A stretch of DNA of 51,314 nt from Paractinoplanes atraurantiacus. Lineage in GTDB: Bacteria; Actinomycetota; Actinomycetes; Mycobacteriales; Micromonosporaceae. The DNA is taken from NCBI RefSeq assembly GCF_900215205.1, contig NZ_OBDY01000046.1, positions 1 through 51,314 of the forward strand, read 5' to 3'. The position numbers and the translations under genes were made by a program. The notes under the pieces are model-generated. The model was not told where the DNA came from. It did no database searches and worked only from the letters and a program-made list of their open reading frames with translations. Positions 24,263 through 33,454 of the stretch are shown here, piece by piece; position 1 is the first letter of the stretch, and the number at the start of each line of letters is the position of its first letter.

Positions 24263-25012
24263 GAGCAGCAGCCGGTTGAGGTCGGTGGCGACGCGGTCGA
24301 GGCCCGCCCGCTCCTTGTCGAGGGCGCCCATGTCGTTGCGCAGGCACCAGAGCTTCTGGGCGTTGCGCCAAGCGACATTCCGGGTGTATTCCACCGCCTC
24401 GCCCTGCCACCAGTCGTCCAGGCAGCCGTTCATCATGTCGATCAGCAGCTGCCATTTCTCGAGGTAGCCGCGGCGCAGGCCGGGGATCGAGTCGGCGAAG
24501 ATCTCGTTGATGACAAGGTAGTCGTGGTGCTGGTCGCTGTCGTCGACCGGCTCGGTTCCCAGGTGGTCGAACGTCGTGACCAGCGCGAACGGCAGGTCGT
24601 AGTTGATGTGCGCGTTCACTCCGGCGCAGGCCGACGGCAGCGGGCGGCAGTCGGGGCCGGGGATGCGCGCGAACAGGCTGGACCACACCTGCGGACAGCG
24701 CGGGCTCATGTCCGTGCCGGCCCAGGCGCGCAGCGCGTCGAAGTAGCGCGCGGCGAACTCGACGTCCAGCCGGGACAGGAAAGCGGGATCCTTGAACTCG
24801 CCGTCGTAGAGCTTCTCGAGAACGCCCTCGGTGATCGTCAGATACAGCTTGTTGAAGTCACAGAGCGGGTTCTCCAGCAGCAACGGGGGCACCCGCGTCA
24901 AGATGTCCTGCAGCTTCGTCAGCTGGTCGACAACGGCGGGCACGTCGTCGGGGTATCCCTGCAGGAGATCGGTCATCTCCCGTTGCACGGGTCCCCAGAC
25001 CGACTGTGTCAT
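24236..25012 (-). CDS. DUF5995 family protein
   Basis: A 258-residue cytosolic protein starting at ATG 25012 (MTQSVWGPVQREMTDLL) with AGGA close upstream. The conserved DUF5995 features are FNKLYLTITEGVLEKLYDGEFKDPAFLSRLDVEFAARYFDAL and the INYDLPFALVTTFDHLG stretch, followed by DDSDQHHDYLVINEIFADSIPGLRRG. A helical fold is likely; the histidines in the DDSDQHHDY segment could bind metal (inference). The function is unknown in the family. Its stop overlaps the convergent HEAT-repeat gene. Confidence 0.82.
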   Translation of the reverse strand: MTQSVWGPVQREMTDLLQGYPDDVPAVVDQLTKLQDILTRVPPLLLENPLCDFNKLYLTITEGVLEKLYDGEFKDPAFLSRLDVEFAARYFDALRAWAGTDMSPRCPQVWSSLFARIPGPDCRPLPSACAGVNAHINYDLPFALVTTFDHLGTEPVDDSDQHHDYLVINEIFADSIPGLRRGYLEKWQLLIDMMNGCLDDWWQGEAVEYTRNVAWRNAQKLWCLRNDMGALDKERAGLDRVATDLNRLLLSPLGAFLQ

Positions 25013-25047
25013 CGGTTCCTCCACGGCGAAATCGGCGGAGGGCCCCC

Positions 25048-25085
25048 AGCACCATCCCGGTGGCGGTGGCCACCGGGATGGTGCT
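25048..25085. terminator. Strong 17-bp hairpin between DUF5995 and LuxR genes
   Basis: The 17-bp arms at 25048-25064 and 25069-25085 pair perfectly around a GGTG loop. Since both flanking genes read leftwards, it most likely ends the LuxR-ATPase transcript, but it has no T-tract and could be a stem in the DUF5995 leader. Confidence 0.65.
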
Positions 25086-25168
25086 CCCCCGTGCGGACAG
25101 CCTTTCACCGGCTACCTACGTAGGGATCTGTAGAACTACCTATTCGCGCGAGCTTTATAACGAGAAGG

Positions 25169-27949
25169 TCACGCTGCGGTCAGATAAACCCGGCTTGCCT
25201 GTACGCGCGTACGCACCTGAAGCTTGTCGAAGATGTGCCCGACGTGCACGCCGACCGTGCGCTCGCTGATGAACAGCCGCTCACCGATCTCGCGGTTGGT
25301 CAGACCCTCGGCCAGCGCGGCCAGCACCTCACGCTCGCGCTGGGTGAGGGCGCCCAGCTCGTCGCCCGGGTCGGGCTCGGGCGGGGGCATCGGCACGGTG
25401 TCGAGGTCGTCGGCCAGGGCCACCCGGTAGCGCTGGGCCACCGAGACGATCTCGGCCGCGAACGGGCGGGCGCCCATCGCGATCGCCGTCGCGTACGCCT
25501 CGCGCAGCGGCGTGACCGCCGTGGCCCGCTTGACCTTGCGCTGGAGGATGGCCTCGGCTTGGCGCAGCCGGGCGTACGCGGCCGGGTACGGCTGCTGGCG
25601 CTTGTCCCAGGCGCCGGCCGCGCGCGCCCACGGGGTGGGATCGGGGCGGCCCTCGACCCGGCTGATCTCGGCGTTGCACAGGTCGATGTACGCGTCGACG
25701 ACGGCCCTGACCTGCACGGCCGCGTTGTGGGCACCGGCCGCCATGCGGTCGACGGAGGCCTTGAGCCGGCGCAGCGCCAGCGGGTCGACCTGGTCGCCGG
25801 CCGCGTGCGCCTCGGCCTCGGCCCGCAGGCCGTGCCAGGCCAGGATGCCGATCAGCACCAGGTCGTCGGAGCGGGTCTCGAGCAGTCCGCGCTGCACGGC
25901 GGCGCGCGCCTCGGGCCAGCGGGCCAGCCACATCGCGTTGCCGGCGCGCAGGGTCAGCATGGGCAGCACGTGCCGGGCGCCGCCGCCGGCGAGCAGGGTG
26001 GCGACCGCGTCGAGGTCGCGGTGGGCCTGCTCGGCGTCGCCGAAACCGACCCAGAGGCGGCAGCGGGACAGCAGCAGCTCGACCGCCTCGGCCCCGGACG
26101 GGCGGTGGCGCATCGCGGTGTCGAGCACGGCGTCGGCCTCGGCCCACTGACCGACCCGGAACAGGCCGTTGGCCGCGATCGCGAGCAGCCGCGACGCGTA
26201 CGTCCGGCTGGCCTTCTCGGCGCCGCGGCGGGCGACCAGCACGCCTTCCTCGATGCTGTTGAGCGGGCCGGCCAGCAGCTCGGCCAGGTGCAGGTAGGCC
26301 ACGCCGATCTCGTCGGGGTGGCCGCTGCGCTCGGCGATCTCGACGGCCTGCCGCAGCACGTCCAGGCCGGCCGCCGGGTCCTCCCGGAAGGCGGCGCTGT
26401 AGCCGAGGGCGGCGCTGGCCCGGACCAGGTCGGCGCTGGTGGCGCCGGTCATCTCGAGGGCCTCGCGGGCGCGTTCGTTGGCGTCGGCGTAGCGGCCCAG
26501 GTGGACCAGGAGCTCGGCCAGCTGGGCCGCGGCGGACGCGCGCTGGGCCGGGCTGCAGTCGGGCGCGTCGAGCGCGTGCACGTACTCGGCCTCGGCCAGC
26601 GCCGTGCGGCCGGCCGCGGTCAGGTAGCGGGCGCGGCGAAGATGCAGGTCGCAGGCGCTGGGCGCGTCGGACCGGGAGGCCAGGTCGTCGAGCCGGGCCA
26701 GGGCCCGCTGGTGCTCGCCGCAGCGGTGGGCCGACTCGGCCGCGTGGGCCAGCAGCTCGGTGCGCTCGGGGGCGTCGCCGGTGGTCAGGTCGAGCGCGGT
26801 CGACCAGTAGCGGTGGGCCTCGGTGAAGCCGTAGAGGGCCTCGGCGTCGCGGGCCGCGGCCACCACCGAGGGCAGGGCCCGGGCCGGCTCGCCGGCGCGC
26901 TGCCAGTGGTGGGCCAGGCGGGCGTGGTCGGGCTCGGTGTCGCCGGACTCCAGGGCCTCGGCGTACCGGCGGTGCAGGGCCGTCGCCTCGGCCGGCAGCA
27001 CCTCGTCGGCCAGGATCTCGGAGACCAGGCGGTGGCGCAACCGGTAGCCGTCCTGCTGGCTGATCACGAAGCGGTGAGCCACCGCGGCCCGTACGGCCTC
27101 GATCAATTGGTCCTCGGGAAGCGGGACGATCCGGGCCAGCACCTCGTGCCCGACCGGCTCGACGCCGGCCGCGATGGCGCGGACCACCGCATAGGCCGCC
27201 GTGGGCAGCTCGTCGACTCGGGACAGGAAGATCTCGCGCAGCGTGTCGGAGAGCTCGACCCGGCCGTCGCGCAGGTCACGGGCCAGTTCCTCGGCCACGA
27301 ACGGGTTGCCGCCGGAGCGCTTGTACACGCGCTCGGCGTCCTCGGGGTCGACCGTGCCGCCGGCGATCGCGGCCACCAGCTCGACCGTCTGCTCGCGGTC
27401 GAGCGGGGCCAGGTCGATCACCCGCACCGACCGCAGGCGGCGCAGCTCGGCCAGGACCTTGCGCAGCGGGTGGGCGCCGTGCAGCGCCTCGGCCCGCACG
27501 GCGGCCAGCACGGCCAGCGGCACGTCGCCGAGGCCCGCCAGCAGGTAGAGCAGCAGCTGGCGGGTGCTGCGGTCGGCCCACTGCAGATCGTCGAGGACCA
27601 GCAGCAGGCGGCGGCCGCCGGCCACCTCGCGCAGCGCCTGGGACACCCGGTCGAGCAGGTCACCGGCGTCGGCGGGCTGCACATTGTGGTCGAACTGCCG
27701 CAAGGCCTGAAGAACCGGGTGCAACGGGGACGCGTCACCGATGTCGAGACAGGTTCCGGACAGCACGGCGAAGTCCGCGTCGCGCATCGCCGCGGCGGTC
27801 TCGCGCAGCAGCCGGCTCTTGCCGACGCCGCTCTCCCCGGTGAGGAACACCGCTGAGGTGCCACCCGGGCCCGCGTTGCGCAGATCGGACTGGATCTGGG
27901 TCAGCGTGCCGGTACGCCCGACAAGCGGCCCGTCCTCCTCGCTGGCCAT
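25169..27949 (-). CDS. LuxR family regulator with AAA-type ATPase domain
   Basis: A 926-residue LAL-type regulator. The N-terminal ATPase has Walker A GESGVGKS (38-45) and Walker B RLLLVLDDLQWAD (about 115-127). A long tetratricopeptide-like helical middle follows, then a C-terminal LuxR helix-turn-helix (LTQREREVLAALAEGLTNREIGERLFISERTVGVHVGHIFDKLQVRTRVQA). ATG 27949 (MASEEDGPLVGRTG) is chosen because the upstream extension is not conserved-looking. Such proteins bind ATP and a small-molecule or protein signal before activating transcription. It is divergent from a nucleotidyl cyclase gene, as if the fused cyclase-ATPase-LuxR proteins of mycobacteria had been split. Confidence 0.9.
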   Translation of the reverse strand: MASEEDGPLVGRTGTLTQIQSDLRNAGPGGTSAVFLTGESGVGKSRLLRETAAAMRDADFAVLSGTCLDIGDASPLHPVLQALRQFDHNVQPADAGDLLDRVSQALREVAGGRRLLLVLDDLQWADRSTRQLLLYLLAGLGDVPLAVLAAVRAEALHGAHPLRKVLAELRRLRSVRVIDLAPLDREQTVELVAAIAGGTVDPEDAERVYKRSGGNPFVAEELARDLRDGRVELSDTLREIFLSRVDELPTAAYAVVRAIAAGVEPVGHEVLARIVPLPEDQLIEAVRAAVAHRFVISQQDGYRLRHRLVSEILADEVLPAEATALHRRYAEALESGDTEPDHARLAHHWQRAGEPARALPSVVAAARDAEALYGFTEAHRYWSTALDLTTGDAPERTELLAHAAESAHRCGEHQRALARLDDLASRSDAPSACDLHLRRARYLTAAGRTALAEAEYVHALDAPDCSPAQRASAAAQLAELLVHLGRYADANERAREALEMTGATSADLVRASAALGYSAAFREDPAAGLDVLRQAVEIAERSGHPDEIGVAYLHLAELLAGPLNSIEEGVLVARRGAEKASRTYASRLLAIAANGLFRVGQWAEADAVLDTAMRHRPSGAEAVELLLSRCRLWVGFGDAEQAHRDLDAVATLLAGGGARHVLPMLTLRAGNAMWLARWPEARAAVQRGLLETRSDDLVLIGILAWHGLRAEAEAHAAGDQVDPLALRRLKASVDRMAAGAHNAAVQVRAVVDAYIDLCNAEISRVEGRPDPTPWARAAGAWDKRQQPYPAAYARLRQAEAILQRKVKRATAVTPLREAYATAIAMGARPFAAEIVSVAQRYRVALADDLDTVPMPPPEPDPGDELGALTQREREVLAALAEGLTNREIGERLFISERTVGVHVGHIFDKLQVRTRVQASRVYLTAA

Positions 27950-28006
27950 GCAGGGCAGCCTAGTGCGAATCGACCTAGCACGTTGTCGGCGGTTCGGTCT
28001 GTTCTG

Positions 28007-28022
28007 CGTCACATAAGTGACG
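28007..28022. promoter_or_regulatory. Palindrome in the LuxR-cyclase gap
   Basis: CGTCACATAAGTGACG has 6-bp arms around ATAA. It lies in the 176-bp divergent promoter region and may be an operator for either gene; no binding protein can be named. Confidence 0.4.
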
Positions 28023-28125
28023 GGGTCTTGAAGTGTCAGAGATACGTCGTTCTGCAGATCCGCGAGTGGACGGCGGCTGGCACCGTTCTCCCGGGGCACA
28101 GCAAGGAACTGGGGGAGCGTGAGAC

Positions 28126-28728
28126 ATGACCGCAATCGCTATGGCGGAGCAGGAGCGGCGTCAGACCGTGTCCGTCCTCTTCATCGACATCGTGGGCTTC
28201 ACCTCGTTGATCGACGACCTGGACTGCGCGGTGGTCCGTGCGTTGCAGCGCGACTACTTCGGGATCGTCTCCGAGGTGGTCCGCTCCGGCGGAGGAGTGG
28301 TGGAGAAATACGTGGGGGACGCGGTCATGGCGGTGTTCGGCACCGACGAGACCGGGTTCGGCCCGGAGGCGGCCGCCGCGGCGGTACGGGTGGGCCTGTC
28401 GGTCCAGGAGGCGTTGAGGGGGCAGCTCCTGGCCGGCAGGTTCGCTGTACGGACGCGGGTGGGCATCGCCACCGGTGACGTGATCGTGGACGTCGCGGCG
28501 ACCCGCGAGTTCGGGCACGGCATGATCAGCGGCAGTGTCGTGGCCACGGCCGCCCGGTTGCAGGCGTACGCGCCGCACGACACTGTGGTGGTGTGCTCGT
28601 CGACCCGGGAGGCGTCCGACGAACTCATCGCCTATCAGGAGCTGCCGCCCGTCCGGGTGGCGGGCAAGCCGTACCCTCTGGACCTGTTCCGGGCGCTGGA
28701 GCCGCAGGGGGTGCTCTGCGTGGCGTAG
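28126..28728 (+). CDS. Class III adenylate/guanylate cyclase
   Basis: A 200-residue stand-alone cyclase catalytic domain. The metal-binding aspartates are D21 (SVLFIDIVGFTSL) and D65 (EKYVGDAVMAVFG), with K61 in the position that selects adenine. The transition-state arginine is R144 (TAARLQAYA). The usual asparagine of the VVNTAARL motif is alanine (A140 in GSVVATAARL), so activity may be reduced or atypical. The gene is divergent from the LuxR-ATPase gene, with which it may function. It has no transmembrane segment or signal peptide, so it is cytosolic. Confidence 0.88.
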   Translation: MTAIAMAEQERRQTVSVLFIDIVGFTSLIDDLDCAVVRALQRDYFGIVSEVVRSGGGVVEKYVGDAVMAVFGTDETGFGPEAAAAAVRVGLSVQEALRGQLLAGRFAVRTRVGIATGDVIVDVAATREFGHGMISGSVVATAARLQAYAPHDTVVVCSSTREASDELIAYQELPPVRVAGKPYPLDLFRALEPQGVLCVA

Positions 28729-28868
28729 GTCACCCCGCGTTACCTTTGTCGGTATCGTCCGGTTCTTCGGTGGGCCGGTACCGGCTCGGTTGGCGGGAAG
28801 TGTCGGAGGCTCCCGGTAGGCTCGCCGCGACCTGACCACCCACCAAGGCCGATCGGGAGTGCCACCTC

Positions 28869-30920
28869 GTGACCGCGGAGATCCTGTACGGGGCCGATGA
28901 CCTCACGCACCTGGAGGGGCTTGACGCCGTCCGGAAGCGACCGGGCATGTACATCGGCTCCACCGACAGCCGGGGCGTCAACCACCTCGCCAACGAGATC
29001 ATCGACAACTGCACGGACGAGGGCGTGGCCGGCCATGCCACCAAAGTGGCCGTCACGCTCTACGCCGACGGCTCGGTGCAGGTCGAGGACGACGGCCGGG
29101 GCATCCCGACCGACGTCAACGCCAAGTCCGGGCTCAACGGCGTCGAGCTGGTGCTGACCCGGCTGCACGCCGGCGGCAAGTTCGGCGGCGCCGGCTACAA
29201 GACCTCCGGCGGCCTGCACGGCGTCGGCGCGTCCGCGGTCAACGCGCTCTCACTGCGCTACGACGTGCAGGTCAAGCGCGACGGCAAGGTCCACGAGATC
29301 TCGTTCCAGCGCGGCGTGCCCGGCTCGTTCGACGGCCCCGGCCCGCAGGCCAAGTTCCACCCCGAGTCGGGCCTGCGCATCGTCCGGCGGATGAAACGCG
29401 GCGAGCCCAGCGGCACGACCACCCGGTACTGGTACGACGCCCGCTACTTCGAGGCCGGGGCCAAGCTCGACGCCGATGTCGTCCGGGCCAAGCTGCGCAA
29501 CACGGCGTTCCTCGTTCCCGGCGTGATGTACACGTTGCGCGACGAGACGGGCGAGGAGCCCACGACCGAGACGTTCCACTTTCCGCGCGGGCTCACCGAC
29601 ATGGTCGAGTTCCTCACCCACGCGGGCGACAAGCCGGTCTCGGGCATGCTCCTGGTCAACGGCGAGGGCACGTACAAGGAGAACGCGGCCGACGCCAACG
29701 GCGTCATGCAGTCCAACGTCGTCCGCCGGGCCGAGGTGGAGATCGCCTTCCGCTGGGGCACGGGCTACGACCGTACGGTCGAGAGCTTCACCAACACGAT
29801 CCGCAACGTGCACGGCGGCACTCATCGCAAGGGCTTCGAGCGAGCTCTCGTACGGGCCCTGGGCGAGGCCATCCGCAACACCCGCGGGCTGCTCAAGCCC
29901 AAGGAGGAGGTGCCGGTCCTCGACGACATCCTCGAGGGCATGACGGCGGTCATCCACGTGCGAGTGCCCGAGCCGCAGTTCACCTCGCAGACCAAGGACG
30001 AGCTGTCCACGGCCGGCGTCACCCGCGTGCTCCAGGGCCTGGTCGAGGCCCACCTCAAGAGCTGGATCGAGGACCGCAAGACCAAGGCCGAGGCCCGTAC
30101 GGTCCTGCAGAAGATCGTCGACGCGGCCCGGGTCCGGCTGACGCAGAAGCAGCAGAAGGACGCGGCCCGCCGCAAGACCGCGCTCGAGGGCGCGTCCATG
30201 CCGCCCAAGCTGGTCGACTGCCGGGCCACCGGCATCGCCCGCAGCGAGCTCTACATCGTCGAGGGTGACAGCGCGCTCGGCACGGCCCGGATGGCCCGCA
30301 GCTCGGAATACCAGGCGCTGCTGCCCATCCGCGGCAAGATCCTGAACGTGCAGAAGGCCTCGCTGCAGCAGGTGCTCGACAACGCCGAGTGCTCGGCCAT
30401 CGTGCAGGTGCTGGGTGCCGGCTCGGGGCGCACCTTCGAGATGAGCGCGATGCGGTACGGCCGGGTCATGATCATGGCGGACGCCGACGTCGACGGCTCG
30501 CACATCCGGACGCTGCTGATCACCCTGTTCGCGAAATACATGCGCCCGGTGATCGAGCAGGGCCGGCTCTTCGCCGCGATGCCCCCGCTGCACAAGGTGG
30601 TCACCAAGGGGCGCAACTCCGAGACCATCTTCACGTACACGCAGCAGGAGATGGACACGACGGTGGCCCGCATCGAGCGCGGCGGCGGGTCGGTGCACAA
30701 GCCGGTCAGCCGGTTCAAGGGCCTCGGCGAGATGGACGCCGACGAGCTGTGGGACACCACGATGAACCCGGCCACCCGCACCGTCCGGCGCATCACGCTC
30801 GACGACGCCGAGCGGGCCGAGGCCACCCTCGAGCTGCTGATGGGTGAGCGGGTCGAGCCCCGCAAGAACTGGCTGATCGAGGCGGCGGGCCGCATCGACC
30901 AAGAGACGATTGACGCCTGA
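28869..30920 (+). CDS. parE: DNA topoisomerase IV subunit B
   Basis: A 683-residue type IIA topoisomerase ATPase subunit that powers DNA passage by its partner. GHKL motifs: NEIIDNCTDEG (42-52), VEDDGRGIPTD (72-82) and GGLHGVGASAVNALS (114-128). The TOPRIM metal-binding residues are in YIVEGDSALG (E465) and MADADVDGSH (near 536-545). The length and the absence of a long TOPRIM insertion fit actinobacterial ParE/GyrB-like proteins. The start is GTG 28869, with GGGAG 8 bases upstream. The partner subunit starts 14 bp after the stop, so they form an operon. Whether it decatenates or supercoils cannot be seen in sequence. Confidence 0.9.
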   Translation: MTAEILYGADDLTHLEGLDAVRKRPGMYIGSTDSRGVNHLANEIIDNCTDEGVAGHATKVAVTLYADGSVQVEDDGRGIPTDVNAKSGLNGVELVLTRLHAGGKFGGAGYKTSGGLHGVGASAVNALSLRYDVQVKRDGKVHEISFQRGVPGSFDGPGPQAKFHPESGLRIVRRMKRGEPSGTTTRYWYDARYFEAGAKLDADVVRAKLRNTAFLVPGVMYTLRDETGEEPTTETFHFPRGLTDMVEFLTHAGDKPVSGMLLVNGEGTYKENAADANGVMQSNVVRRAEVEIAFRWGTGYDRTVESFTNTIRNVHGGTHRKGFERALVRALGEAIRNTRGLLKPKEEVPVLDDILEGMTAVIHVRVPEPQFTSQTKDELSTAGVTRVLQGLVEAHLKSWIEDRKTKAEARTVLQKIVDAARVRLTQKQQKDAARRKTALEGASMPPKLVDCRATGIARSELYIVEGDSALGTARMARSSEYQALLPIRGKILNVQKASLQQVLDNAECSAIVQVLGAGSGRTFEMSAMRYGRVMIMADADVDGSHIRTLLITLFAKYMRPVIEQGRLFAAMPPLHKVVTKGRNSETIFTYTQQEMDTTVARIERGGGSVHKPVSRFKGLGEMDADELWDTTMNPATRTVRRITLDDAERAEATLELLMGERVEPRKNWLIEAAGRIDQETIDA

Positions 30921-30934
30921 GAGGTCGCTGTTTC

Positions 30935-33454
30935 ATGGCACGCCGTAAGAACACCGATAACCGCGTCGACCTGTCCGCGTTCGACCAGGCCGGCGCCCGC
31001 GTCATCGACAACCCGCTCACGACCGAGGTCGAGGACTCCTACCTGGAGTACGCGTACTCGGTCATCCACTCGCGGGCGCTGCCGGACGCGCGGGACGGCC
31101 TCAAGCCCGTACACCGCAGAATTCTCTGGTCGATGTCCGAGCAGGGCCACCGGCCCGACCGGGGGTACGTCAAGTCGGCCCGCGTGGTCGGTGACGTCAT
31201 GGGTAAGTACCACCCGCACGGCGATGTCGCGATCTACGACGCGCTGGTCCGCCTGGCCCAGGACTTCTCGCTCAACGCGCCGCTGATCGACGGGCACGGC
31301 AACTTCGGCTCGCCCGACGACGGCCCCGCGGCCTCGCGGTACACCGAGGCCCGCATGTCGCGCGAGGCCATGCTGCTGGTCGGGGAGATCGGCGAGGGCA
31401 CTGTCGACTTCAAGCCGACGTACGACGGCAGCGACGTCGAGCCCAAGGTGCTGCCCGCCGCGTTCCCCAACCTGCTGGTCAACGGCACGTCCGGCATCGC
31501 GGTCGGCATGGCCACCAACATGATCCCGCACAACCTGGGCGAGGTCGTCGGTGCCGCCCGTCACCTGATCACCCATCCGGACGCCGACCTCGACGAGCTG
31601 ATGCGCTTCGTGCCCGGGCCCGACCTGCCCACCGGCGGCCAGCTGCTCGGCCTCGACGAGGTGCGCCGGGCGTACGAGACGGGCCGCGGCGTGGTGCGCA
31701 TGCGGGCCAAGGCTCAGACCGGCCTGCTCGAGGGCGGCCGGGGGCGGCAGGCCATCACGGTCACCGAGCTGCCGTACGGCGTCGGCACCGAGAAGATCAT
31801 CGAGGCCATCACCGACGAGGTGAAGGGCAAGATGATCACCTCCGGTCCCAAGCGCGGCCAGCGCCAGGCGGCCAGGCTGCAGGGCATCGCCGACGTCAAG
31901 GACCTCACCGACCGCGAGCACGGCACCCGGCTGGTCATCGAGTGCAAGGTCGGCGTCAACCCGCAGGCCCTGCTGGCCGATCTCTACCGGCTGACGCCGC
32001 TGGAGACGTCGTTCGGCATCAACAACCTGGTGCTGGTCGACGGCCAGCCCCAGACACTGGGCCTCAAGGCGCTGCTCGAGGTCTTCGTGCAGCACCGCTA
32101 CGACGTGGTCACCCGCCGCACGACCTATCGGCGCACCAAGCGCCAGGACCGGCTGCACCTGGTCGACGGCCTGCTCATCGCCCTGATCGACATCGACCGG
32201 GTGGTCGCCATCATCCGGGGCAGCGACGACGCGGCCGCGGCCAAGGCGTCGCTGATGAGCGAGTTCTCGCTCTCCGACATCCAGGCGACGTACATCCTGG
32301 ACACCCCGCTGCGGCGGCTCACCCGCTTCGACCGCATCGAGCTCGAGACCGAGCAGGAGAAGCTGCGGGCCGAGATCGCCGAGCTGTCCCGCATCCTCGA
32401 CAACGAAGACGTGCTCAAGCAGGTCGTCTCCGACGAGCTGGCCGAGGTGACGAGCGCGTTCGGCGCGCCCCGGCGCACCACGCTGATCGGCGGTGACCTC
32501 AAAGAGGTACTGGCCGCGTCGGTGCCGGCCGGTCCGCTCGAGGTCGCCGACGACCCGTGCCAGGTGATCCTGTCGGCCACCGGGCTGATCGCGCGGACCG
32601 CGGCCGAGAGCGAGGAGGCCACCGAGGGGCGGCGTCGTTCGGGCCGGGTCAAGCACGACGCCGTACGGGCGGTGGTGCACTCGACCGCACGCGGGCGCAT
32701 CCTGCTGATCACCAGTAAGGGCCGGGCCTTCAAGACCGACGTGCTGCCGCTGCCGGTGCTGCCCGAGCAGATCGGCACGGTCTCCCTGCGAGGCGGCGTG
32801 TCGGCGTCCGAGTTGGTGCCGCTGGAGAAGGGCGAACGGGTCGTCGGCATGGCGCCCCTGCTCGGCGAGGGCATCGGCATCGCGATGGGCACCCGGCAGG
32901 GCGTGGTCAAGGTGGCCGCCCCCGAGTGGCCGGTGCGCTCCGACGAGTTCGAGGTGATGACCCTCAAGGAGGGCGACGAGATCCTCCAGGCCACCTGGAT
33001 CACCGACCCGGCCGTGTGGCTGACGTTCGTCACGTCCGACGCGTCACTGCTGAAATTCCAGGCCAAGAACGTACGGCCGCAGGGCCTCAAGGGCGGCGGC
33101 ATGGCCGGCATCTCGCTGTCGTCGGGGGCCGAGGTGATCGGCTTCAACGCGGTGTCGACCAGCGACGACGCCCACGGCGAGCCGATGGTCGTCACCTCGA
33201 CCGGCACACAGGTCAAGGTCAGCCCGTTCGCGTCGTACCCGGGCAAGGGCCGCGCGACCGGCGGCGTGCGGGTGCAGCGTTTCCTCAAGGGCGAGACGAG
33301 CCTGACCGTGGCCTGGGTCGGCCCGCGGCCGGTCGGCGCCAGCAAGACCGGCGACCCGATCGAGCTGCCGGAGCCCGACGCGCGCCGCGACGGCTCGGGC
33401 GAGGCGGTCCTGATGGGGCCGCAGATCATCGGCCACCTGATCGAGCGCGGCTAA
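30935..33454 (+). CDS. parC: DNA topoisomerase IV subunit A
   Basis: An 839-residue DNA breakage-reunion subunit. The active-site tyrosine is Y136 (AASRYTEARMSR). The N-terminal winged helix contains the quinolone region ARVVGDVMGKYHPHGDVAIYDALVRLAQ, where V98 replaces the serine at E. coli GyrA position 83 and D102 matches D87. The C-terminal beta-pinwheel is present, but no full GyrA box (QRRGGKG) is seen; only the related PGKGRATGGVRVQRFLKG occurs, which favours ParC over GyrA. It is in an operon with parE. Its stop overlaps the stop of the convergent DUF2203 gene. Confidence 0.88.
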   Translation: MARRKNTDNRVDLSAFDQAGARVIDNPLTTEVEDSYLEYAYSVIHSRALPDARDGLKPVHRRILWSMSEQGHRPDRGYVKSARVVGDVMGKYHPHGDVAIYDALVRLAQDFSLNAPLIDGHGNFGSPDDGPAASRYTEARMSREAMLLVGEIGEGTVDFKPTYDGSDVEPKVLPAAFPNLLVNGTSGIAVGMATNMIPHNLGEVVGAARHLITHPDADLDELMRFVPGPDLPTGGQLLGLDEVRRAYETGRGVVRMRAKAQTGLLEGGRGRQAITVTELPYGVGTEKIIEAITDEVKGKMITSGPKRGQRQAARLQGIADVKDLTDREHGTRLVIECKVGVNPQALLADLYRLTPLETSFGINNLVLVDGQPQTLGLKALLEVFVQHRYDVVTRRTTYRRTKRQDRLHLVDGLLIALIDIDRVVAIIRGSDDAAAAKASLMSEFSLSDIQATYILDTPLRRLTRFDRIELETEQEKLRAEIAELSRILDNEDVLKQVVSDELAEVTSAFGAPRRTTLIGGDLKEVLAASVPAGPLEVADDPCQVILSATGLIARTAAESEEATEGRRRSGRVKHDAVRAVVHSTARGRILLITSKGRAFKTDVLPLPVLPEQIGTVSLRGGVSASELVPLEKGERVVGMAPLLGEGIGIAMGTRQGVVKVAAPEWPVRSDEFEVMTLKEGDEILQATWITDPAVWLTFVTSDASLLKFQAKNVRPQGLKGGGMAGISLSSGAEVIGFNAVSTSDDAHGEPMVVTSTGTQVKVSPFASYPGKGRATGGVRVQRFLKGETSLTVAWVGPRPVGASKTGDPIELPEPDARRDGSGEAVLMGPQIIGHLIERG

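Noticed and set aside
25235..27856. An open frame of about 870 codons opposite the LuxR-ATPase gene
   Set aside because: GC-rich third positions keep the antisense frame open; the product is Gly/Arg/Gln-rich with no fold, and the minus-strand gene has clear ATPase and LuxR motifs.
28869..33454. Reading the pair as gyrB-gyrA
   Set aside because: No complete GyrA box, and the shorter subunit with parC adjacent fits the actinomycete parE-parC arrangement; a firm decision would need phylogeny.
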